DNA from: Chloroflexota bacterium
Lineage (GTDB): Bacteria > Chloroflexota > Dormibacteria > Dormibacterales > Dormibacteraceae
Length of the DNA: 64,000 nucleotides
Assembly (NCBI GenBank): GCA_005880795.1
Contig: VBGP01000016.1
Location: 1 to 64,000 of the forward strand
Direction: 5' to 3'
The position numbers were made by a program, and so were the translations under genes. The notes below the pieces were generated by a model. It did no database searches. It was not told the DNA's origin and saw only the letters and a program-made list of their open reading frames with translations. Below are positions 25,108 through 33,947 of the stretch, one piece after another (positions within the stretch are counted from its first letter, which is position 1; each line of letters begins with the position of its first letter).

Positions 25108-25224
25108 ATGACTTGGCGACTCAAGGTCCAGGGTGTGATCATCGCATTGCTCGTGCTGGGCGCCCTCGCAATGGCAGCCGGCGCGCAGTGGACGGACGAC
25201 AGCTTCTTCTCGTTCGGCTGGTAA
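25108..25224 (+). CDS. 38-residue single-span membrane peptide
   Basis: A short ORF with ATG at 25108 and a G-rich run just upstream. The product starts MTWRLKVQ, with positive charges, continues as a hydrophobic helix (GVIIALLVLGALAMAAGA) and ends in an acidic, aromatic tail (QWTDDSFFSFGW). The layout fits a small inner-membrane peptide with its C terminus outside, or a secreted peptide cleaved after AGA. It lies between two response-regulator genes with its own AT-rich upstream region. Its stop is 4 bp from the convergent lone receiver. No family is recognised. Confidence 0.58.
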   Translation: MTWRLKVQGVIIALLVLGALAMAAGAQWTDDSFFSFGW

Positions 25225-25228
25225 TCAC

Positions 25229-25693
25229 CTAGGAATCTGAATTCCGGCGCTCGCGAGCGCGCCGGATCGCGACCGGGAGAAGGGCATAGAGGTCCGCCCG
25301 GTCGACTGCTTTGCTCATGTAGCCGACGACGTCCGGGTCGTCGGTCCCTGAGGGGAACACGGGGTAGGCGGTGTAGAAGATGACAGGCACCTTCTGCCCG
25401 CGTGCCCGCAGCTCGTTGAGCAGGCCCCAGCCGTCCATCGGCTCCGGCAGCATCAGGTCGATGATCGCCACCTCCGGTTTGTCCGCCTGCGCCCGAACCA
25501 GCGCCTGGTCGGCGTCTTCGGCGATCGACACTTTGTAGCCAAGCATCTTCAGGTCGGTTTCGAGGATGACCCTCCACGCCCGTTCATCGTCGACGACCAG
25601 CACAGTTGACCCCTTCAACTCCTCGGGAGTGGGCGCGATTGGCTTGGGCGGGGTGAACGGCACCTGAATTCTGGCGCAGTATATCGGTGGCAA
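25229..25693 (-). CDS. Single-domain response regulator (receiver only)
   Basis: A protein of about 144-154 residues with a lone receiver domain: LVVDDERAW acidic pair, IIDLMLPEPMDGW with the phospho-acceptor Asp, a Thr in FYTAYPV, and a Lys in GYMSKAV. No output domain follows, so it may act by protein contact, as a phosphate sink, or within a phosphorelay. The possible starts are a TTG at 25693, which coincides with the start codon of the divergent kinase gene, and a GTG at 25663, which I favour slightly. It is head-to-head with the GAF histidine kinase, a likely partner. Confidence 0.88.
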   Translation of the reverse strand: MPPIYCARIQVPFTPPKPIAPTPEELKGSTVLVVDDERAWRVILETDLKMLGYKVSIAEDADQALVRAQADKPEVAIIDLMLPEPMDGWGLLNELRARGQKVPVIFYTAYPVFPSGTDDPDVVGYMSKAVDRADLYALLPVAIRRARERRNSDS

Positions 25694-28600
25694 TGGCGAC
25701 TTCCGCGCGTCGCAACACAGGACCGCACCGCTTACCGACCGGGATCAAGCGCTCTCCGGCTCGCCCGACCCCGGTTTCCAGGAAGCGCGTGGGAGGGAGC
25801 GCCGGCCCGTCGGTCAACGCCCTCGTCCATGAGCTGAGCACCTGCGTGACCGAGGCGGACCTCCTCCAGGTCCTCCACCGCGGCCTGCAGGGGAAGTTCG
25901 GCTACGACGCCATCAACCTGCAGATCCTCGAGCGTGAAGGCTGGTACCACTCGCTCGCCATGGACGCCGGCGTGCTCCAGGACGTACGAAGGCGACCGGT
26001 GCGTGAGTCGATGTACGTGCGCCAGTTCGCGAACCCGAAAAGCACCGTGATTCCGATCGAATCGCACGCTCGCCTCGAGATCGGCAAGGGCCCGGGCGTG
26101 CGGGTCCGCAGCAAGATGGCGATCTGGGTGCCGGTGAAGCACCAGGGCGAGCTCATCGGCAGCGTGATCTACCACACCTACCGCAAGCGTCGGGTTCCCA
26201 CCGGCGAGCTGGAGTTCCTGGAAGACGTGCACCGCAGGCTCGGCGTCCTGCTGGCGAACGCCTCTCTCAACGAGCTGACTCGCAACCAGGCTCGCCGCCT
26301 GGAGGCCCTGAACAGCATCGCGCGGGCCATGACCGCAACCCTGGACGAGACCAGCGTGCTCGCCGGGCTCTACGCCACCCTGCGCGAGCTGCTCCCGGTG
26401 GATTCGCTCGAGATGGTCACGTTGCAAGACGGGACCGACCGAGCCCGCTACCTGACCATGGAGGGCGAGGCGGCGCCCAGCGCGCGGTGGCTCGCGCCGC
26501 GTTCGGCCCTGGCGGCACCGGCGCGCAGCGTCGTGGCCGACAACAAGACCGTGCTGATCCACCACCCGCACTCCTCGCTCTGGGTACCCCTCAAAGAGGG
26601 CGGCGTGGCGCGGGGCGCGCTCGGCATCAAGTGCTCGCGCCCCTACGCATACGAAGACTCGACGGCGGCCTTCCTGGAGCTGGTTTCGGACGAGGTCACC
26701 CTCGCCATGCGCAACGCGCGCAGCTATGAGGCGATCGAGGACCAGCGCCGGCGGCTCGAGGTCGTCAACTCGATCGGCCGGCGCCTTGCCTCGAGCCTCG
26801 ACCGCTGGTCGATCATGCGCACCTTGCGCGAGGAGCTGGCGGCATTTCTGAGCTTCGACGGCTTCATCCTCGCGACGATCACGCAAACCGCGGAGGGACC
26901 GGTGGCCGAGGGCTACCAGTACGTGGGCGGCGTCGAGGAGGTCGTCCCCCCGGTTCCGCTCGCCATGACCGGCCCGTCCCGCGAGGCCTACGAGACCGGC
27001 AAGCCGGTCCTGGTCCGCAAGTCGCCGTGGGCCCGCTCGTTCGAAGGCAAGCAGCTCGAGCGCGAGGTCTGGACGATGGGCCAGGGCGCCGCGATCTTCG
27101 TTTCCGGCCCGCCCTCCGACCAGCGCCGGGTTTCCCGCTCCTTTGTCTGGGTCCCGGTCCTGAGCGGCGAGCAGATCACGGCGATGCTTTCGCTGCAGTC
27201 CTATACGGAGAGCGCGTTCGATGACTGGCACGTAAACCTGCTCCACGACGTCGCCGCGCATGTGAGCCTGGCCCTCGCCAACGCCGACCACTTCGCGCAG
27301 GCGCAGACAGAGCGGGCCCGCCTCGAAGCCCTGCACCTCCTCGACCTGGGCGTGGCCAGCGCCTCTGACGAGCGAGAGCTGGCCGAGGCGGTGTTCGCAG
27401 CCGCGTGCGACTACCTCGGCTCGACCCACATGGTGCTTGCCTACGTCGACGTGGGAGGCCTGGTCGCCGGGTTCACCGGGCAGCGAGATGAGCGCGCGGC
27501 GCCGATCGGTCCCATCGCCATCGACAGCGCGCCGTTCTTCCGCCGCATGATCGAAGGCGGCACCGACGTGATCGACGTCTCGGCAGATGACCCAGCCGAC
27601 CTCAGCGGACCTATCGGCAGCTATGTCTTCAGCCACGCGCCGAGTCATGTCGTCTGGGCGCCCATCACGCAAGACGATCGGGTCGTGGCGGGCGTGGTCG
27701 CGATGCGCAACGACGGCGGACGTTTCCAGGCCACCCACCTCAAGCTGCTCGAGACCGCAATGCCGGTGGTCGGTATCGCCCTCCGCACGATGCGGCTGCA
27801 TCACGCCAACGAGCTCGCCCTCGCCCAATCGGTGCGCATCCAGGAGCTCGCCGCGCTGGCCGGCCACGAGCTGATGAGCGTGGTCGCCAACATCGCTGAC
27901 CAGGCCCGGACGATGCTGGAGGCCGGCGGCTCCGTCTGCTGGGCGTTCGACACGGAAGGACGCGTGACGGCGACCCGCGGCAGCGGCGACGCCGCGGCGG
28001 AGGAGGTGCTCGGCTGGGCGAGCCTGAGCTCCGACGACCGCGTCGCGCCCGCCGGCATCGTCAGCGGCAAGGCGCACGACTACGCGTGGAACCTCATCCC
28101 GCTCTGGTACGGGGACCGCCTGGTCGGCGCGATCGGGGCGGTCCACGCGTCGGCGCTCGTCGCCGAGCCGAGCTCGGCCGCGCTGGACTTCGCCCGGCAC
28201 GCCGCAGTCGCGATCGAAAACGCTCGGCTCGTGGCCGAGACGCGAGGCCGAATTCGCACGCTGGAAGCTGTCGCGGCGTTCACCGACCTGACGCCAACCG
28301 AGCCCGATCGAGCCCGGTCCGAGATGGCCCACCTGGTGAGCCGCGCCCTGGCCGGCTCGCAGGGCGAGCTCTGGCTGCTCGAGGACGGTGAGCTCGTGCG
28401 GCGGTCCGACAACGGGGATCCCTCACCGAGGGTCCCGGTCACGGACAGCGCACAGCTGCTGCGCGCTCTGACCTCATCCGCCGGCGCCAGGCGCATGCGC
28501 GCCCTGCTCGACCTGCTGGGTTCGCCTCAGGACGCATTCGCGATTCCCGTCCAGGTCGAGGGTAGGCTTGCCGCGCTGCTTGTCGCGCGAATGACCGCCG

Positions 28601-29712
28601 GCCCCGCTGAGACGCGACGGTTGGCGGGCGTGCTGGCCGGCCAGGCCGCCGTGCTGCTTGGTCAGCTCGAGCTCGTCGATGCCCTGGACCGCGAGCGCCG
28701 GATGATGAACGCGATCCTGCGGCACTCGCCGGTCGGCGTGATGCTCGAGGATGCCGGCGGCCGGATCGTGTACGCCAACCCGGAGATCGAGGCCATCTAC
28801 AGCCTCCAGGCGTCCGAGATGCCGGGGCGCAAGCCCGACGAGGTCTTCGCCGCGGCTGGAGCAACGCCGGCCGACGAGGCAGATGCCGAAGGCACGATGG
28901 AGCTGCGCATGAAGGATCCCGACCGCACGGTCCATGTCCGCCGAGTCGTGATCCCAGGTCTCGAAGGGGAGCCTGCCGGCGTGCTGACGCTGCACGAGGA
29001 CGTGACCGCGCAGCGGCAGGCTCTCGAGGCCAAAGACCTGATGCTGCGTGCCATCGGACATGAGGTGAGAAGTCCCGCCGCGGCGATGAAGAACACGCTG
29101 GCCGGGATCATGCAGTGGGAGGACAGCATCGATGCCGACGGCCGTCGCTCGCTGCTCCAGGAAGCGTACGAATCCTCCGACCGCCTGCTCAGCCTGGTCG
29201 AGAGCCAGCTGATCATCGCCAAGCTGGAGACCAAACACTTCGAGCCGACTCCCGAGCCCGTAGACCTCACTTCGGCTCTCGCGGGCGTAGTCGCAGTGCT
29301 GACCCACCGCTACGCGGAACGGACATTGGCCGTGGAGGTCAACCTCCCCGAAGGGCTGCCCCAGGCCTTCTGCGAGCCCGCCCACCTCGGCCAGGTCCTG
29401 ACGAACCTGATCGGCAACGCGCTCGAGTACACGAGCGGGCCGGTGCAGGTCGAGGCGCGCCAGGTCCAGCGCGGCTGGCTCGAGATCACGGTCGCGGACA
29501 ACGGCCAGGGCCTGCCGGCAGGAACCCTCGACACGGTCTTCGAGAAGACAGGTCCGGCCGGCCGCAGCCGATCCCAGGGCGGGCTGGGGCTCGGCCTCTA
29601 TCTGTGCCGGCTCGTGGTGGAGCGCTCGTTCGGCGGCCGGATCTGGGTCGCCGCGAGCGACAAGCGCGGCACGACCTTCAGATTCACCGTTCCGGCCCGG
29701 ATTCGCACGTAG
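25693..29712 (+). CDS. Large soluble multi-GAF/PAS histidine kinase
   Basis: A kinase of about 1339 residues with no membrane segments. From the N terminus there are about six tandem GAF-like modules (roughly residues 28-200, 205-345, 355-540, 550-700, 715-855 and 860-1000). A PAS domain (about 1005-1110) and a kinase core follow. The H-box is IGHEVRSP (His near 1121), the N-box is LIGNALEYT (about 1240), then VADNGQGLP and GGLGLGLYLCRLVVE. The modules begin with repeated helices such as RLEALNSIARAMTATLD and RLEVVNSIGRRLASSLD, a linker pattern that passes signals along a stacked rod. Six sensors on one cytosolic kinase suggest integration of several small-molecule or redox cues. The ATG at 25693 or GTG at 25687 is the start. 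The flanking response regulators are likely targets. Confidence 0.9.
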   Translation: MATSARRNTGPHRLPTGIKRSPARPTPVSRKRVGGSAGPSVNALVHELSTCVTEADLLQVLHRGLQGKFGYDAINLQILEREGWYHSLAMDAGVLQDVRRRPVRESMYVRQFANPKSTVIPIESHARLEIGKGPGVRVRSKMAIWVPVKHQGELIGSVIYHTYRKRRVPTGELEFLEDVHRRLGVLLANASLNELTRNQARRLEALNSIARAMTATLDETSVLAGLYATLRELLPVDSLEMVTLQDGTDRARYLTMEGEAAPSARWLAPRSALAAPARSVVADNKTVLIHHPHSSLWVPLKEGGVARGALGIKCSRPYAYEDSTAAFLELVSDEVTLAMRNARSYEAIEDQRRRLEVVNSIGRRLASSLDRWSIMRTLREELAAFLSFDGFILATITQTAEGPVAEGYQYVGGVEEVVPPVPLAMTGPSREAYETGKPVLVRKSPWARSFEGKQLEREVWTMGQGAAIFVSGPPSDQRRVSRSFVWVPVLSGEQITAMLSLQSYTESAFDDWHVNLLHDVAAHVSLALANADHFAQAQTERARLEALHLLDLGVASASDERELAEAVFAAACDYLGSTHMVLAYVDVGGLVAGFTGQRDERAAPIGPIAIDSAPFFRRMIEGGTDVIDVSADDPADLSGPIGSYVFSHAPSHVVWAPITQDDRVVAGVVAMRNDGGRFQATHLKLLETAMPVVGIALRTMRLHHANELALAQSVRIQELAALAGHELMSVVANIADQARTMLEAGGSVCWAFDTEGRVTATRGSGDAAAEEVLGWASLSSDDRVAPAGIVSGKAHDYAWNLIPLWYGDRLVGAIGAVHASALVAEPSSAALDFARHAAVAIENARLVAETRGRIRTLEAVAAFTDLTPTEPDRARSEMAHLVSRALAGSQGELWLLEDGELVRRSDNGDPSPRVPVTDSAQLLRALTSSAGARRMRALLDLLGSPQDAFAIPVQVEGRLAALLVARMTAGPAETRRLAGVLAGQAAVLLGQLELVDALDRERRMMNAILRHSPVGVMLEDAGGRIVYANPEIEAIYSLQASEMPGRKPDEVFAAAGATPADEADAEGTMELRMKDPDRTVHVRRVVIPGLEGEPAGVLTLHEDVTAQRQALEAKDLMLRAIGHEVRSPAAAMKNTLAGIMQWEDSIDADGRRSLLQEAYESSDRLLSLVESQLIIAKLETKHFEPTPEPVDLTSALAGVVAVLTHRYAERTLAVEVNLPEGLPQAFCEPAHLGQVLTNLIGNALEYTSGPVQVEARQVQRGWLEITVADNGQGLPAGTLDTVFEKTGPAGRSRSQGGLGLGLYLCRLVVERSFGGRIWVAASDKRGTTFRFTVPARIRT

Positions 29713-29738
29713 ACCTCTCGATCTCCGTTACACAGGCC

Positions 29739-30482
29739 ATGGATGCCGAGCCAGTCTGGGTTCGGGTGGGCGGAGGCATGGAGTCCGTCCCCGGTCACCA
29801 GCGCCATGGGCCCGCCGATGTCGACTTCCCGCCGCCCGGCGGCCCGTGGGAGCCACTCGTCCTCAACGGCAAGCTCGTCGGCTGGGCAGCCCAGAGCGGG
29901 CTGCGGATGGCGCGAAAGTCGGCCGAGATGGGGCAGCGTCTGATCGACGAGCAGCGCGACCACCTATTGGGCCGCCTCGGCCACAAGCTGCGCTCCTCGG
30001 TGCTGGCGCTCCAGGAGTCTGCGCGCCAGGCAGCCTTCGGCCGGCCCGAGCTGCTCGAGGCTGTTTTCGAGCAGGCCCAGGAGGTCGGCCGGCGGGCCGC
30101 CGGACTCGAAGCGGCCGCGATCGATCCGAAGGACAGCGCGCGGGGTGTCGTCCTTGGAGCGGTGCTGAACCTCGCCGTCCCTTCAGCCGCGCACAACGTG
30201 CCACCCGCCGCGGCGGTCATTGGATCGGAGCCGGCATTGGTCGAGGCGCTCACCCGCATCAAGGAGTGGCTGGTCGCAGACTCCCTGACCGTGTCCGCCG
30301 AACCGTTCGGCTCCTGGTGGAAGGTCCGCATCTCCGTCAGCGGAGAGCGCCGGCAGCCCGCGGTCCCAGAGCTTGGTGAGCCCCTCGTGCGCCTGATCGT
30401 CGACACCCACCTCGACGGTTGGCTCGACGTCAGCCCGCCGGACGGAGTCGACATCTACCTGCCCGCCTATCACCCTCGTTGA
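29739..30482 (+). CDS. Degenerate histidine-kinase-like protein
   Basis: A 247-residue protein 26 bp downstream of the GAF kinase. A stretch near residues 75-110 (RDHLLGRLGHKLRSSVLALQESAR) resembles the H-box helix of a histidine kinase, with a histidine in GHKLRSS. A long alanine/glutamate helix follows, like a DHp hairpin. The rest contains fragments that recall a kinase ATPase domain (SEPALVEALTRIKEWL, GSWWKVRISVSGE, PLVRLIVDTHLDGWLDVSPPDGVDIYLP). The N-box asparagine and the DxGxG and GxGLG ATP-lid motifs are absent. It is probably a pseudo-kinase or phosphotransfer partner of the preceding kinase; this is inference. Confidence 0.68.
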   Translation: MDAEPVWVRVGGGMESVPGHQRHGPADVDFPPPGGPWEPLVLNGKLVGWAAQSGLRMARKSAEMGQRLIDEQRDHLLGRLGHKLRSSVLALQESARQAAFGRPELLEAVFEQAQEVGRRAAGLEAAAIDPKDSARGVVLGAVLNLAVPSAAHNVPPAAAVIGSEPALVEALTRIKEWLVADSLTVSAEPFGSWWKVRISVSGERRQPAVPELGEPLVRLIVDTHLDGWLDVSPPDGVDIYLPAYHPR

Positions 30483-30657
30483 CGATCGAGCCCCGGTCAG
30501 GGATCCTCGCCGGATCTTCGGCGCCCATGCAGCCCATCTGCGTTGTTGCGACCTGCGCTTCTCGCTCACGCATCAACGGATGCGCTCGCTGCGATGCTCG
30601 GCCGCGCCTAGCATCTGGGCCGCCTGGTCACCGAATCTCTCGGCGAGGCCCCTGACC
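30483..30657. other. Gap without recognised gene
   Basis: A 175-bp stretch between the kinase-like gene and the MBL hydrolase. A frame open from 30580 joins the hydrolase, but the encoded sequence is arginine/serine-rich and unlike the family. I see no RNA gene, terminator with a T-run or clear promoter here, though a promoter for the hydrolase-rlmN pair is expected. Confidence 0.4.
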
Positions 30658-31425
30658 GTGGCTCGGGTTACACGCGTAATCGCCCCGAACCCGGGCCCTT
30701 ACACCGGGCCGGGGACGAACACCTGGATCGTCGACGCGGGACCGGTCGTCGCGGTGGTCGATCCCGGCCCGGATGACGACCGGCATCTCGACGCCCTCAA
30801 CCGGCGACTGGCGGGGCGGACGGTCGGAGTGGTCCTGGTCTCGCACTCACATCCGGACCACCTGCCTCTCGCCGAGCGATTTGCCGCGCCTCACCGCGCA
30901 TCGGTACGCCGATATCCCGAGCTTGGCGACGGCGACATCGTGCGAGTGGGCAACACGAACATCACCGCCGTCTATACACCGGGTCACAGCAATGACCACC
31001 TGAGCTTCCACATCGCGGATGCCCGGATGCTCTTCACCGGCGACCTGATCCTCGGCCAGGGCAGCTCGATGGTGACCTACCCCGAGGGCGACGTCGCGGC
31101 GTACCTGCGCTCGCTCGATCGCGTCGCAGACCTCAAGCCCCTGATCCTGTTCCCGGGCCACTGGGATCCAGTCAAGGACGCGATGGAAAAGATCGACGAG
31201 TACCGCCGCCACCGCCTCGAACGCGAGGCGCAGATCCTGGCGGAGGTCCGTCGCGGTGGTGGCACCGCGGACGGGCTGACGCGTCGCGTCTATGGCGTGC
31301 TCGATGAAAAGCTGATGGTCGCGGCCGAGATGACGCTGCGGGCACACCTCCGCAAGCTGGTCGATGATGGCTCAGTGCACGAGGAGGATGAGGTCTACAC
31401 AGCCGTCGGTACAGTAGGCCGGTGA
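30658..31425 (+). CDS. MBL-fold metallohydrolase (LACTB2-like)
   Basis: A 255-residue metallo-beta-lactamase-fold hydrolase with the metal motif HSHPDH (about residues 62-67), TPGHSNDHLSFHI with the next histidine, FTGDLILG with the bridging aspartate, and FPGHWDPV. The C-terminal winged-helix-like region (about 190-250) matches the LACTB2/hydroxyacylglutathione-hydrolase-like group; LACTB2 is a single-strand endoribonuclease. The GTG at 30658 is chosen because family similarity (VARVTRVIAPNPGPYTGPGTNTW) begins there. The stop overlaps the rlmN GTG by four bases. Confidence 0.85.
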   Translation: MARVTRVIAPNPGPYTGPGTNTWIVDAGPVVAVVDPGPDDDRHLDALNRRLAGRTVGVVLVSHSHPDHLPLAERFAAPHRASVRRYPELGDGDIVRVGNTNITAVYTPGHSNDHLSFHIADARMLFTGDLILGQGSSMVTYPEGDVAAYLRSLDRVADLKPLILFPGHWDPVKDAMEKIDEYRRHRLEREAQILAEVRRGGGTADGLTRRVYGVLDEKLMVAAEMTLRAHLRKLVDDGSVHEEDEVYTAVGTVGR

Positions 31426-32486
31426 CCGACCTCCGCCCGCCGATCCTGTCGCTGTCCGCTGCCGAGCTCGAGACCTGGCTCGCCGAGCACGATGCACCGG
31501 CGTACCGACGCAAGCAGGTGTGGACGTGGCTGGCCCGAGGGGCCACCACCTTCGACGCCATGCGCGATGTGCCCAGGTCGCTGCGCGAGGCGATGGAGCG
31601 AGAGTTTCGGGCGACGTCTCTGCGACCCGTCGCGGTCTCCGAGGCAGACAGCGGCCTGACCACCAAGACCCTGTTCGAGCTCGACGGAGGCCACTCGGTG
31701 GAGGCCGTCGTGATGCGATACACGGAGCGCTCGACGCTGTGCATCTCATCCCAGGCAGGTTGCCCGATCGGCTGCCCGTTCTGCGCGACGGGAAAGTTCC
31801 CCTTCGGGCGCAACCTGAAGGCGCACGAGATCGTCGAGCAGGCGGTCGACGCGGCGCGAGTCCTGGCGGCCGAGGGCCGGCGGCTGTCGCACGTCGTCTT
31901 CATGGGCATGGGCGAACCGATGGCCAACTACGACTCCGTGGTCGACTCGGTGCGCCGCCTTGCCGACCCCGAGCTGCTTGGCATCAGCCCGCGCCGCATC
32001 GTGGTCTCGACAAGCGGGCTCATCCCACGCATCACGCAGCTGAGCGAGGAGAACATCCCGGTGACACTTGCGATCTCATTGCACGCGGCGCGCGATGAGC
32101 TGCGTGACGTGCTGGTCCCGATCAACCGGAAATACCCGGTGCGCGACCTCGTCGACACAGCGCAGGCCTACGCGGGCAAGACGGGACGGCGAGTGAGCTA
32201 CGAGTGGGTGATGCTCGCCGGCGTCAATGACACCGAGCGCGATGCCAGAGAGCTCGGGCTGCTGTTGAAGGGCAAGCATGCCCACGTCAACCTCATCCCT
32301 TTCAACCCCGTGGATGACACGCCCTATCGCGCGCCCGAACGCGCAGCGATCCGCGCGTTCCGAACCCTGATCGATGCGCAGGGGTTGAACGTGACGGTGC
32401 GCGACACGCGGGGCCGCGAGGCGGACGCGGCCTGCGGACAGCTGCACGAGCGGGTGATGCGGAACGATCAAGCCGCGGTCTCATAA
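31422..32486 (+). CDS. rlmN: 23S rRNA (adenine-2503-C2)-methyltransferase
   Basis: A 354-residue radical-SAM methyltransferase. The cluster motif is CPIGCPFC (three cysteines) within CISSQAGCPIGCPFCATGKF. The FMGMGEPMANY and VSTSGLIPRI segments and the C-terminal cysteine in AACGQLHERV complete the RlmN pattern. It methylates A2503 of 23S rRNA, and in many bacteria certain tRNAs too, affecting translation accuracy. The N-terminal accessory domain (about residues 1-95) has the expected PAYRRKQVWTWLARG. GTG start overlaps the upstream stop. Confidence 0.95.
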   Translation: MTDLRPPILSLSAAELETWLAEHDAPAYRRKQVWTWLARGATTFDAMRDVPRSLREAMEREFRATSLRPVAVSEADSGLTTKTLFELDGGHSVEAVVMRYTERSTLCISSQAGCPIGCPFCATGKFPFGRNLKAHEIVEQAVDAARVLAAEGRRLSHVVFMGMGEPMANYDSVVDSVRRLADPELLGISPRRIVVSTSGLIPRITQLSEENIPVTLAISLHAARDELRDVLVPINRKYPVRDLVDTAQAYAGKTGRRVSYEWVMLAGVNDTERDARELGLLLKGKHAHVNLIPFNPVDDTPYRAPERAAIRAFRTLIDAQGLNVTVRDTRGREADAACGQLHERVMRNDQAAVS

Positions 32487-32491
32487 CGTCG

Positions 32492-33196
32492 ATGCTCTTC
32501 GCCGGGACGTCCGGCTTCAGCTACGCAGGCTGGAAAGGCAAGTTCTATCCGAAGCAGCTCGCCGGCTCGAAGATGCTCGGCTACTACGCCGAGCGGCTCA
32601 ACGGAGTCGAGCTCAACGGCAGCTTCTACCGCACACCGCCTGAGACGACCCTTGCGAAATGGGCGGCGGAGACTCCGCCCGGCTTTCGCTTCTGCATGAA
32701 GGCAAATCGCGGACTCACCTATTCGGCCGAGGGTTTCGACCGGGTCGGCCTGGCCAGGATCTTCAGCGGGCGAATCGCTTTCCTGGGCGAGCGGCTGGGT
32801 CCGGTGCTGCTGCAGTTCCCGCCAACCCGTCAGAAGAACGTCGCCCTGCTCGACTCGTTGCTCGGCGCGCTCGCCCGACCGGCGGCCGTGGAGTTCCGCC
32901 ACGCATCGTGGTTCGACGAGGACGCGTACGAGGTGATTCGCGAGCATGGGGGAGCGCTCGTGGTCACCGACGAGGAGAAGTGGCCTCGCGCGCCACTGGT
33001 CGAGCTCAGCTCGATTGCCTTCTTCCGGCTACGACGCGGATACACCACCACGTCGCTGACGCCGTGGATCGATGAGGTGAAATCCGCGGTGGCCGCGCAC
33101 GAGGAGGTCCATGTCTATTTCAAACATGACTCGGGGTCGCCGGCGCTGGCTCGGCGGCTGCTCCGCCTCGCCGGAAAAGAATCGGTACGAAGATGA
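32492..33196 (+). CDS. DUF72 family protein
   Basis: A 234-residue TIM-barrel-like DUF72 protein with the typical opening FAGTSGFSYAGWKGKFYP, a YAERLNGVELNGSFYRTP segment, GPVLLQFPP and AVEFRHASWFDEDAY. The biochemical role of DUF72 proteins is not settled; some have nuclease-like proposals. The ATG lies 5 bp after the rlmN stop. Its last 77 bases overlap the 3' end of the convergent lgt gene, so the C terminus (residues about 209-234) is constrained by two coding frames. Confidence 0.87.
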   Translation: MLFAGTSGFSYAGWKGKFYPKQLAGSKMLGYYAERLNGVELNGSFYRTPPETTLAKWAAETPPGFRFCMKANRGLTYSAEGFDRVGLARIFSGRIAFLGERLGPVLLQFPPTRQKNVALLDSLLGALARPAAVEFRHASWFDEDAYEVIREHGGALVVTDEEKWPRAPLVELSSIAFFRLRRGYTTTSLTPWIDEVKSAVAAHEEVHVYFKHDSGSPALARRLLRLAGKESVRR

Positions 33197-33947
33197 CCGC
33201 GGCCAGGACCATCAAAGCCGACGCGAGCTGCGCCTGGCGAAGTCCGGCAAAAACGCTGGGGTCGGTACGCAGGAAGCTCAGGAAGAAGCGGCCCGCGGCG
33301 TAGAGCGCGAAGTAAATCAGGCCGAGCACCCCGTCGGGCAGGCGCTTCTTGAGTCGCTGGTGAACGGGAAGCAGCAGGCCCAGGATCGCCAGGCCCAGGA
33401 CCATCTCGTAGGCGACCTCCGGGTGGACGACCTTACCCGGCTCGCCCAGCGTCGCGGGGTTGACGTACTCGACGCCCCAGGGGAGGGTGGTCGGAGTGCC
33501 GTGATGCTCACCGTTGATGACGTCGCCGATACGGCCGACGGCCAGTCCGAGCATGGCCGCGGGTCCGCCCGCATCCAGGATCTTCCAGAACGAATACTTC
33601 GCCCGGCGCGACCAGATGACGACTCCTACCATGGCTCCGAAAAGGCCGCCCCACTGGCTGATGCCACCCTCGGTCAGGGCGAATATCCGCAGCAGCTGTC
33701 CGTTGCCGAAGAGGCGGAAGTTCTCCCACACATAAAGAAGACGCGCGCCGATCAGGCCCAGGGCCACCATCCAGGCGAGGCCGTCGCCCGTGTTGGCGAG
33801 GTCGGGGATGTCTTTCTTGAGCAGCCAGAAGCCGATGCGCGCGGCGGCGATGATGCCGAGCACCGCGAACACTCCATGCCAGGTGAGGAGGACTGGCCCG
33901 ATGCGCAGGATGTTCGGGTCGAGGTCGATGACGATCGTCAGTGGCAT
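33120..33947 (-). CDS. lgt: Prolipoprotein diacylglyceryl transferase
   Basis: A 275-residue integral membrane enzyme with about seven hydrophobic helices. It transfers diacylglyceryl from phosphatidylglycerol to the lipobox cysteine of prolipoproteins. The Lgt signature appears as GRIGDVINGEHHG (about residues 139-151; usual form GRxGNFxNxE), preceded by GGLFGAMVG and followed by HPEVAYEM and GRFFLSFLRTDP near the end. The C-terminal tail after residue 255 is Ala/Pro-rich. The start overlaps the gltX stop (ATGA). Confidence 0.93.
   Translation of the reverse strand: MPLTIVIDLDPNILRIGPVLLTWHGVFAVLGIIAAARIGFWLLKKDIPDLANTGDGLAWMVALGLIGARLLYVWENFRLFGNGQLLRIFALTEGGISQWGGLFGAMVGVVIWSRRAKYSFWKILDAGGPAAMLGLAVGRIGDVINGEHHGTPTTLPWGVEYVNPATLGEPGKVVHPEVAYEMVLGLAILGLLLPVHQRLKKRLPDGVLGLIYFALYAAGRFFLSFLRTDPSVFAGLRQAQLASALMVLAAVIFVPILFRRGGAAAEPAPATPSHV

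Noticed and set aside
25732-28332. Very long open frame (over 850 codons) on the minus strand opposite the histidine kinase.
   Set aside because: It mirrors kinase codons in high-GC DNA; the translated sequence is His/Arg/Asp-rich without motifs, while the plus strand has clear GAF, PAS and kinase signatures.
30483-30657. Possible RNA gene in the gap before the MBL hydrolase, with repeated GATGC-GCTCGCTGCGATGCTCGG-like sequence.
   Set aside because: No tRNA cloverleaf, no stable long stem and no terminator were found; the repeats are short.
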